Positions 54,714-62,402 of a stretch of 64,000 nt of DNA are shown in pieces (the first letter of the stretch is position 1; every line of letters starts with the position of its first letter). Source of the DNA: Porticoccaceae bacterium (lineage in GTDB: Bacteria; Pseudomonadota; Gammaproteobacteria; Pseudomonadales; Porticoccaceae); NCBI GenBank assembly GCA_028822155.1, contig JAPKEJ010000005.1, positions 21,596-85,595 on the forward strand, read 5' to 3'. The translations under genes were made by a program, and so were the position numbers. Under the pieces are notes generated by a model, which was given only the letters and a program-made list of their open reading frames with translations, had not been told where the DNA came from and ran no database searches.

Positions 54714-55991
54714 TTGGACGGTTCATACCCCCTAGCCTTGTGGGCAGCACTAATAATTCTGCTACTTATATCGGCTTTTTTCTCCGGATCAGAAACCGGG
54801 ATGATGTCTCTAAATCGCTATAGGCTTAGACACCAAAGGAAAAAAAGCGCAGGTGCCCGTAGAGCGGCAAAATTGCTGGCAAAACCAGATAAACTGATTG
54901 GCCTAATATTAATAGGCAATAACTCAGTAAATATTCTCGCTGCGATCATCGCTAACATGCTAGCTATCCATTACGTTGGCAAAGCGGCAGCTCCATGGGT
55001 GGCAACGGCATCCTTGACTATCTTAGTGCTGGTTTTCTCAGAGGTCACCCCAAAAACTATTGCTGCGCAGAACCCAGAATGGTTTGCCTTTAAAGCGAGT
55101 CACATCCTTAAGCCTCTTCTACAGTTGTTCTCCCCACTTGTCTGGATGGTGAATACTCTAACTAATGGAATGGTGTCGCTACTGGGCTTCGATCCAAACA
55201 AGGATCGGGATGATGGACTAGACTCAGAGGAACTCAAGTCATTAGTCGACATCTCAGGCCATAAGCTGTCAGCCAGCCACCAAGAGATGCTAAGGGGAAT
55301 CCTAGACCTCGAAAATGTTACTGTCGAAGACATAATGATACCTCGTAACGAAGTAAAGGGCTTAGATCTAGAAGAAAGTATCGATGATCTAATGACTTCA
55401 ATCCTTGATTCAGAATACACACGGCAACCCATCTATGAAGGTGATATCAATAATATAATCGGTATCTTCCATGGCCGAAAAGCTAATCACCTTTTGCGAT
55501 CAAAAAATGTAACCCATAGCACTATTAAACGTTTTGCTGAGGAAGCCTACTTTATTCCCGAAAGCACGACACTGACCAAGCAGCTACTTAATTTCAGGCA
55601 AACTAAGAATCGATTTGCTGTAGTCGTAGACGAATATGGCGAAGTGCAGGGTCTGGTAACCCTCGAAGATATTCTCGAGGAAATCGTCGGAGACTTCACT
55701 ACTAATACCGCCGATGAGGTGGAGGAAGTCGTCGCTAAAAACGATGGGAGTTATGAAATTAATGGTGCCGCCACCGTTCGAGAGATAAACAAAGCCACTG
55801 GCTGGACTCTACCCACTGATGGGCCAAAAACGTTAAATGGTTTAGCCTTGGAACAATTAGAAAGTATTCCTGATGGCAATGTCAGTTTTTTGGTCGAGGG
55901 TTATCGGTTTGAAACCGAACAAATTAATGGCACGATGATCAAAAAGATCAGGGTAACTCGCATGCGTCAGAAAAAAATACCTGAGGACTAA
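54714..55991 (+). CDS. CNNM/DUF21-CBS domain membrane protein (CorB/YfjD-like; TTG start)
   Basis: ISAFFSGSETGMMSLNRYRLRHQ, VTVEDIMIPRNEVKGLD, FAVVVDEYGEVQGLVTLEDILEEIVGDF. Confidence 0.94.
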   Translation: MDGSYPLALWAALIILLLISAFFSGSETGMMSLNRYRLRHQRKKSAGARRAAKLLAKPDKLIGLILIGNNSVNILAAIIANMLAIHYVGKAAAPWVATASLTILVLVFSEVTPKTIAAQNPEWFAFKASHILKPLLQLFSPLVWMVNTLTNGMVSLLGFDPNKDRDDGLDSEELKSLVDISGHKLSASHQEMLRGILDLENVTVEDIMIPRNEVKGLDLEESIDDLMTSILDSEYTRQPIYEGDINNIIGIFHGRKANHLLRSKNVTHSTIKRFAEEAYFIPESTTLTKQLLNFRQTKNRFAVVVDEYGEVQGLVTLEDILEEIVGDFTTNTADEVEEVVAKNDGSYEINGAATVREINKATGWTLPTDGPKTLNGLALEQLESIPDGNVSFLVEGYRFETEQINGTMIKKIRVTRMRQKKIPED

Positions 55992-55996
55992 ACCGG

Positions 55997-56170
55997 TTAT
56001 TTTTTACCGCTGCGTTCATTGCACAACAACAAGACATACCTTTTTTGTTCTGCGCCCAGATAGCTCCACCCGCGAATCTCTTCAATTGTTCTGAAGCAAC
56101 CTGTACAAACATCATCATCGTTAAGCGCGCAGATAGACACGCATGGAGAAACGATAGGTGGCTCTAACAT
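55997..56170 (-). CDS. DUF1289 family Cys-rich small protein (57 aa), absent from the supplied ORF track
   Basis: Hand translation MLEPPIVSPCVSICALNDDDVCTGCFRTIEEIRGWSYLGAEQKRYVLLLCNERSGKK; SPCVxxCxLxxxxxCxGCxRTxxEI pattern; ATG overlaps the upstream gene's TGA (TGATG). Confidence 0.9.
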   Translation of the reverse strand: MLEPPIVSPCVSICALNDDDVCTGCFRTIEEIRGWSYLGAEQKRYVLLLCNERSGKK

Positions 56171-56694
56171 CAACGCTCAACCTTTATTAAATCAGTGCCC
56201 ATCTTCTCAGCTTTTTGCACATATATTTGAGCTCCAGCAAGCATATGTATCCGCATATTCTCTTCGGTTTGGCGGATAATCTTACCCGGCGAACCAACCA
56301 CCATAGAGCCGTCGGGAATAACAGCACCCGCCTTAACTAGGGCATTTGCCGCTATCAAACAGTCACTACCCACCACTGCTCCGTCAAGAATAACAGCCTG
56401 AATGCCAATGAGGGTCCGGTCTCCTATTTCTTTGCAGTGCACCATTGCCTGATGCCCGACGGTGACATCTTCCCCAATTTTCAACGGTTGACCGGGGTCA
56501 GCATGCAACACTGCACCATCCTGAATATTGCTGCGTTTACCTACTTCGATATAATCGCAATCGCCCCTAATCACAGCGTTAAACCATACACTGGACTGTT
56601 CTTTTAAAATAACTTTGCCCATCACATCGGCGCTTTCCGCTACAAATGCTGACTCATGAATGTCTGGAGTGTCCTCACCAATGCGATAAATCAT
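56170..56694 (-). CDS. Gamma-carbonic anhydrase family protein (YrdA-like, left-handed beta helix)
   Basis: FVAESADVMGKVILKEQSSVWFNAVIRGDCDYIEVGKRSNIQDGAVLH, VTVGHQAMVHCKEIGDRTLIGI. Confidence 0.94.
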   Translation of the reverse strand: MIYRIGEDTPDIHESAFVAESADVMGKVILKEQSSVWFNAVIRGDCDYIEVGKRSNIQDGAVLHADPGQPLKIGEDVTVGHQAMVHCKEIGDRTLIGIQAVILDGAVVGSDCLIAANALVKAGAVIPDGSMVVGSPGKIIRQTEENMRIHMLAGAQIYVQKAEKMGTDLIKVER

Positions 56695-57356
56695 TGTTTT
56701 TCTCTCTTTCGTAATTCATCCACTTTTTCAAAGGTCGGATAATCTAAATCAATAGACGCGCCTAAGGTGTCGTTAAGCATATCTGTAATCACTTTTAAGG
56801 TGAAGCCCCAAATTTTGTAGCTCTCATACTGAATAAAGGGAAAGCGTATTACTGCTCCGCCGTCAGAGTTATCTATTTTCATATCAAAATACTGATACTG
56901 GGTAATATCCATAAATAGCCTTAAAGGCACATCAAAAATAGCCGCAATTTCACCGGGTTCCGGGGTCAGAGTCAACTTACCCTTCGCAATCACTACATAA
57001 GGAGTTACATGGACATCGCGGCGTTTTGGTGATGCCGTGGGTAAGGTCGCCACGGGCTCGACTGAGTTGCAATCCAGCCCGACTTCTTCATAAGCCTCAC
57101 GCAACGCGGTCTGTAACAGATCACTATCTGTTTTATCCCACATGCCCCCAGGGAATGCCACCTCCCCACTATGACTATTTAGGTGCAATGCTCTTTGGGT
57201 TAGGACTACTTGAGGATTATTAATATCACCATGCAAAATAACCAAAACAGCAGCCGTTGTTTTAGCTTTATTGGGTCTAGGTTCCAACCTTTTTAATGGA
57301 AATTTGACTAACTTGTTTGCAATAGAGGTAAGCATTTGTGCATTATACGCAGTCAA
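56691..57356 (-). CDS. CoA pyrophosphatase-type Nudix hydrolase
   Basis: LVILHGDINNPQVVLTQRALHLNSHSGEVAFPGGMWDKTDSDLLQTALREAYEEVGLD. Confidence 0.92.
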   Translation of the reverse strand: MTAYNAQMLTSIANKLVKFPLKRLEPRPNKAKTTAAVLVILHGDINNPQVVLTQRALHLNSHSGEVAFPGGMWDKTDSDLLQTALREAYEEVGLDCNSVEPVATLPTASPKRRDVHVTPYVVIAKGKLTLTPEPGEIAAIFDVPLRLFMDITQYQYFDMKIDNSDGGAVIRFPFIQYESYKIWGFTLKVITDMLNDTLGASIDLDYPTFEKVDELRKREKQ

Positions 57357-57376
57357 ACTATATTACTGAGTGTTTC

Positions 57377-57934
57377 ATGAATTTTTGTTCTAATTGCAGT
57401 AAGGCAGTCATCCAGAAAATACCCGAAGGAGACAATCGTCTGCGCCATGTATGTGAGTCTTGTGAGACTATTCATTACCAGAACCCTCGTGTTATAACTG
57501 GTATTTTACCCATCTACAAAGATCAAATCCTGCTTTGTAAGCGTTCTATTGAGCCTAGGGTGGGCTATTGGACACTTCCCGCTGGGTATCTAGAGAATGG
57601 TGAGTCCACACTTGAAGGGGCCATGCGAGAGTGCTTCGAGGAATCCTTAGCTAACGTCGTTAACCCTAATCTTTACGCTATTTATGATATCCCACAGATC
57701 CATCAAGTTTATGTTTTTTATCGCGCGGAGCTCGAGAAGCCGATATTTGGGCCCACCTCTGAGTCCTCCGAGGTGGCATTATTTGATGCGGCTGACATTC
57801 CTTGGAATGAACTTGCATTCCCAATGGTCGAAGCCACTCTAGACCATTATTTAGAGGATCGTGAAACAGGCGAGTTCACTGTTATACGCGAGGATATCAG
57901 ACGCCCTTGGAAGAGCCGTCACAATCCTTCTTAG
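57377..57934 (+). CDS. Nudix hydrolase with N-terminal zinc ribbon (likely start 57377)
   Basis: MNFCSNCSKAV...CESCETIHYQNPRVI and GYLENGESTLEGAMRECFEES. Confidence 0.92.
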   Translation: MNFCSNCSKAVIQKIPEGDNRLRHVCESCETIHYQNPRVITGILPIYKDQILLCKRSIEPRVGYWTLPAGYLENGESTLEGAMRECFEESLANVVNPNLYAIYDIPQIHQVYVFYRAELEKPIFGPTSESSEVALFDAADIPWNELAFPMVEATLDHYLEDRETGEFTVIREDIRRPWKSRHNPS

Positions 57935-58859
57935 CTAATATAGTATCAGTCAATGATTGAAAAAAAGTATGCCTCTCCATCGGCATTTTCTTTTCACCAC
58001 GCCTTTGCTCATTAGGACCCAGCCCGAACTCTAGCAGTTTCTTTTTCCGAGCATACAATCGTGTGCCAAGCATGCCGTCCCAAATAGACAATACACTGCC
58101 CAAATTCGAATTGCTGTTTCCAACACTATGATGAAGTTGATGCTGAGCCGGACTAATAAAAATCTTTTCGAACCGACCAAATGAAATCCAAATATGTGAA
58201 TGCCGTAGATTCGCAGCCGCAAAATTAAACAAAAAGCCAAACATATCAACACCCAGAATTTGCAGACCAGTAAGCCTTTGCGAGAATAGCCAGACAAAAA
58301 CGCCACTGACTAACCCAAATACGATTAGACTGCGGGCAAAGTAAAGAATATGCTCAATAGGATGCACTCTAAATAAGGTCAACGGAGTTAAAATAGTCGC
58401 ACTGTGGTGAGTCCTATGAAAAAACCACAGTGAGTCGAACCTATGCATACAAAAATGCAGACAGAAACGGCTCAAATCTTCGATAATAAAGAATACCGTA
58501 CTGAACAGTAAGCCAATCCAAAACCAGCCAAGCTCAAACTGAGGGGCATCTCCGAAGGTATCTTGAAAGAATGCGCCCACTAAGATAGTAGCTGCCAAAT
58601 GACTACCAAATAGCGGCATCAGTAAGGATATTTTTACGATGCTATTGATGAGCATTAAATAGACATCAAATATACTTGATCGTGCAAACCAATAACGTCG
58701 ATCAAATAATTTTTTAACCTGCCCTGCAGGATCAAATCGTCCCTCTTGGATAGAGACCGCCAGAGAGGCCACAACCAGCGCACTGAGTAGATATAGCCAA
58801 TAGACGCGCTTACCCGCATCCATAAAAAAATCAGCAGGGGCTGTTAACACCTCAAGCAC
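57897..58859 (-). CDS. Fatty acid hydroxylase/sterol desaturase superfamily membrane di-iron protein
   Basis: Multi-TM protein with His boxes HFCMH, HRTHH and HQLHH. Confidence 0.92.
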   Translation of the reverse strand: MLEVLTAPADFFMDAGKRVYWLYLLSALVVASLAVSIQEGRFDPAGQVKKLFDRRYWFARSSIFDVYLMLINSIVKISLLMPLFGSHLAATILVGAFFQDTFGDAPQFELGWFWIGLLFSTVFFIIEDLSRFCLHFCMHRFDSLWFFHRTHHSATILTPLTLFRVHPIEHILYFARSLIVFGLVSGVFVWLFSQRLTGLQILGVDMFGFLFNFAAANLRHSHIWISFGRFEKIFISPAQHQLHHSVGNSNSNLGSVLSIWDGMLGTRLYARKKKLLEFGLGPNEQRRGEKKMPMERHTFFQSLTDTILAKKDCDGSSKGV

Positions 58860-58874
58860 AGTAGTACCCCATAG

Positions 58875-61049
58875 TTACCAAAGCCTATAGGTAAGTTGCC
58901 CAAGGACCATTCGCGGCAGATTCGGTCGAGCTGCATAAGGTCGATGAGACACGATAGCAGACTCATTAGTAAGGTTGCGAACCATTAGCTTAAGGTTAAG
59001 TTTATCACTGACGAACCAAGTTCCAGAGACATCTAGCACCGCAAGACTCTCTGTCTGCTCGCCAGGAATTAGGTCACCAGTGCCGGGTGTCTCTCGCATC
59101 TCATGTTGATATTTAAGCGCTATATTGACTGACCATCGATCACTCTCTAAACCCACTTGCCAGCGGCCGACATGCTCAGGGATGTAAGGAAGCTGATCCC
59201 CTCTCCTTACTAATCCCCACTGTGAGAAGCTTGAAAAGAATTCATCCTGCCAAGCTGATTCGGTGTAGGTATAGTTAAATTGGGTGGTTAAATTTAATGA
59301 TTCTTTGAGAGGAATTTGGATTTGAGAATTTATCTCTACTCCAGCAATTTCCACAGCGCCCCCATTAAACTCTTGGCCAACCTCGCAATCCGAATCAGAG
59401 GCACGACAGCGACCAAGAAAATTACTATAGTCACTAAAGAATCCTATCACCTCAGCTGAAATATCATCAGTTGCATATCTCAGCCCATACTCTAAGTTGA
59501 CGGTCTCTTCTGGTTCTGCACCGTTTGACCCAGGACCCGCAGGAGAATACCCCGCATGTAGACCTGCCAGGAGACCTAGAGAATCGCTCAATTGCCAATG
59601 AATACCAATGCCTGGCGTAGTCACTTTCTGGCTATTGGTATTTTGTACATCAGACAAATAATTATCTACGCTTCCGTCAATATCCTCATGCCGCAAACCT
59701 AGCGTTAGAGTCCAGTCAGACCATATTATTTGGTCGGATATGTATAATGCTAGAGCCTCTGTTCTTGCATAATTATTAGTCTTTAAACCCCTGTCGATAT
59801 CGTCCGAAATCAAAACGCCAGAGCTCATTAAGAAACTCCGCCTATAGTGATTGCGACGAACATCATCTTCATGTAATCGAAAACCCAATTTGATTTGGTT
59901 ATCTAGACCCAGCCAATTAGCGCTCTTGAGCAGTTCAAACTGGATTCCTTGGGAACTATAAGCGCGATCATTTTCTGTAACATCAATAGACAAATCTTTG
60001 TTTTCTGAAACACTCGAATCAAGAGCACCTGTCAAAACATAATATTCACTCAAATATTGATTTGGTGCTCTTAGGACATCCTGAGGCTTCGGGCCATCAA
60101 TGAAGCCGTCAAACTTATTCCAAGAACGATCAAACTCATTAAAATAAACTTTAGTATTAAGCGCAGCACTGCTACTTAAGGTAACAGTATGGTTAAGATG
60201 GAATTGTCTATGCTCAGACTGAAATCGATCTAATTGAGAGGCGCTGTACCGTCGTTCTGGTGTATTTTCAAAGTCTAAATCAGTCAATCCCAAATAAGTT
60301 TCATCAGAATCTTCATCCGCAAAACCTAGCTTTAGAGTCAACACTTGGGGTAGCGAAGTATCAAATTCCCAGCGAACTTTAACGTTGAAATCATTGCGGA
60401 CAAAGCCGCTATCGCCACCACCGTCAATCTTTTTGAACCCGTCACTGGAATACCGCAAAGCATCAATCAAGACTCCAGCATCACCTATCATAATACCTAG
60501 GCTAGCATTTAATTTTAGGTATAGATCAGTACCAGTGGCAAAGTCTAGTTCTGCATGGCTATTCATTTCAACGGGCCGCGTAACAAGATTGACAGCACCG
60601 CCAACTGTATGGGGCCCATACTGGATTGCCGCCGGTCCTTTTAGGACCTCTAACGCACTTATTCTTGATGCATTAGTAATATAATAAGCGGCTGGGGCCG
60701 AATATGGTGCGGGCGCAATGAGAACACCATCTTCCATCAATGTAATCTTTTGACTTCGATCCGAGGTAGCACCTCGAATACCGATATTAGGCCTTAATCC
60801 ATAGCCATCTTCCTCGCGAACATATACGCCAGGTATGCTACTGACGATTTGATTCAAGTCACTATAGGCATGCTGCTGCAATTCTTCTTTGCTAATCTGT
60901 ACCCCAGAGCCTGGGAGCTTTAACTTCGAAGCCTTACTACCAATAATCAAAACTTCTTTAATCATCGGACTATCAAAGTCATCAGCCACTGCCATACTTA
61001 CTTGGCAGAGTACTATAAAGGTGATCAATGCTCTTAAGGATTTAGTCAT
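58875..61049 (-). CDS. TonB-dependent outer-membrane receptor, FecA-like, without an N-terminal signalling domain
   Basis: Plug motifs GVYVREEDGYGLRPNIGIRGATSDRSQKITLMEDGVLIAPAPYSAPAAYYITNASRISALEVLKGPAAIQYGPHTVGGAVNLVTRP; C-terminal LTYRLW. Confidence 0.95.
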   Translation of the reverse strand: MTKSLRALITFIVLCQVSMAVADDFDSPMIKEVLIIGSKASKLKLPGSGVQISKEELQQHAYSDLNQIVSSIPGVYVREEDGYGLRPNIGIRGATSDRSQKITLMEDGVLIAPAPYSAPAAYYITNASRISALEVLKGPAAIQYGPHTVGGAVNLVTRPVEMNSHAELDFATGTDLYLKLNASLGIMIGDAGVLIDALRYSSDGFKKIDGGGDSGFVRNDFNVKVRWEFDTSLPQVLTLKLGFADEDSDETYLGLTDLDFENTPERRYSASQLDRFQSEHRQFHLNHTVTLSSSAALNTKVYFNEFDRSWNKFDGFIDGPKPQDVLRAPNQYLSEYYVLTGALDSSVSENKDLSIDVTENDRAYSSQGIQFELLKSANWLGLDNQIKLGFRLHEDDVRRNHYRRSFLMSSGVLISDDIDRGLKTNNYARTEALALYISDQIIWSDWTLTLGLRHEDIDGSVDNYLSDVQNTNSQKVTTPGIGIHWQLSDSLGLLAGLHAGYSPAGPGSNGAEPEETVNLEYGLRYATDDISAEVIGFFSDYSNFLGRCRASDSDCEVGQEFNGGAVEIAGVEINSQIQIPLKESLNLTTQFNYTYTESAWQDEFFSSFSQWGLVRRGDQLPYIPEHVGRWQVGLESDRWSVNIALKYQHEMRETPGTGDLIPGEQTESLAVLDVSGTWFVSDKLNLKLMVRNLTNESAIVSHRPYAARPNLPRMVLGQLTYRLW

Positions 61050-62313
61050 TATCAGATTGCACTCTTCCAGGTATCGCTACTCCAACAATAGTAACAAATT
61101 CTATTTTCAAGTCATCGGTCACTTTCTTGATTAAACCAGCAACAGAGCATGCCGAATAGCTACTCTGACTATCTGGATTCGCAAAAGCATTTATGCAATC
61201 AGTGTCTGTTCCTGCAGATTCAAGCTTTCCTATCTGATCAACCAGAGAGTCCGTCGATCCATTGATCCGTTCATTAACATCCGCCAACTGAGTTTGGAAA
61301 CGCTGAGTAATATCAGCGAACCCCTCATCGACAATCAAGTCATCAAAGCCCAGCCCTTCGCCACCATTAAAAATGGTTAAAAACTCATTGGCATTAATCT
61401 CAAGGTTACGCAATGATGTTTCACTGTAAGGCGACTCTATTAGCTCAGAACAGGTAAGAGAAGTACATTTATCATCAATGCCAAGAGGTATTGTTAGTTT
61501 CTGTGATTTACTAAAAGTCTCGATATAAAATAATGCATCGGTCATCAACTGGAAATTATCGCCGAGCTGAGTAGGATCTAAAAAAGCATCCCTAAAAGAC
61601 TCAGCCTCAGACGTCCAAGAATCATGTATTAAGGTCGATGCCACGGCAATATCTTCTGATAGCATTAGAGAAAGAGAACATCGCTGCGTCTTGCGCGCAG
61701 AATCACTTAATTCATTCCAGCCAGAAGTTGTTTGAACCTGGCTAGCGCAGCTATGATTTAAGTTCTCATTGAATAATAAGTACTCTATTGCACCCACACC
61801 TCTCTGATTAAATGCACGATTTACGACGTTATAGTCATCGTCGTTAGCCAGAATAACAGCTTGATCAATACCGCAGGTTGCAGTGGTACCGTTAATATAT
61901 GAATGCACTCTATTATGTAGTGATTCTTCATTGATTTGCGCAGGTCCAAAAATATGCATTTCTGTTTTTTGAACCTCATCCATCAATGATCGCCAGCCTA
62001 CTTTAGCATCAGCTTTTGCTAATGCTTCGGCATCAGTGCCAATAGCGCTACAATAAGTGGCCAATACTCCTGAATCCTTAGCAAAAGCATGGGCAGAATC
62101 AGCTGTATTCTTGTAATTGGGAATCACAATAGTATCCACAATATTCGTCATTAACGCGCTTCGATCAAATTCTGTTGTAGACTCATCACTTACTGAATCA
62201 TCACTCGTCGAGTCCTGATTAATAACTAATGCCGATGTATCTCGCGAGTCATCTACACAGCCAGCGGCTAAGGCTGCTAGCAGACAAACGATCAACGGGT
62301 TGAAACGAGCCAT
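61042..62313 (-). CDS. Imelysin-like (M75/IrpA-type) lipoprotein with a modified GxHxxE motif
   Basis: Lipobox LAAGC; VGWRSLMDEVQKTEMHIFGPA, QRGVGAIEYLLFNEN; ATG of the receptor gene overlaps its stop. Confidence 0.85.
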   Translation of the reverse strand: MARFNPLIVCLLAALAAGCVDDSRDTSALVINQDSTSDDSVSDESTTEFDRSALMTNIVDTIVIPNYKNTADSAHAFAKDSGVLATYCSAIGTDAEALAKADAKVGWRSLMDEVQKTEMHIFGPAQINEESLHNRVHSYINGTTATCGIDQAVILANDDDYNVVNRAFNQRGVGAIEYLLFNENLNHSCASQVQTTSGWNELSDSARKTQRCSLSLMLSEDIAVASTLIHDSWTSEAESFRDAFLDPTQLGDNFQLMTDALFYIETFSKSQKLTIPLGIDDKCTSLTCSELIESPYSETSLRNLEINANEFLTIFNGGEGLGFDDLIVDEGFADITQRFQTQLADVNERINGSTDSLVDQIGKLESAGTDTDCINAFANPDSQSSYSACSVAGLIKKVTDDLKIEFVTIVGVAIPGRVQSDND

Positions 62314-62332
62314 TTTTTCTTCTCCAATAAAA

Positions 62333-62354
62333 GGGGCTAACCGAAGCTAGCCCC
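62333..62354 (-). terminator. Terminator-like hairpin between the DUF4856 gene and the imelysin gene
   Basis: Minus strand GGGGCTAGC-TTCG-GTTAGCCCC followed by TTTTATT. Confidence 0.75.
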
Positions 62355-62402
62355 TATAACTTTCACGTTATCTGCCCACCCTAATCGGGGGCATGTTGTT
62401 GA

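Noticed and set aside
55100-55432. 110-aa minus ORF within the CorB-like gene
   Set aside because: Antisense shadow, Ser-rich, no independent support.
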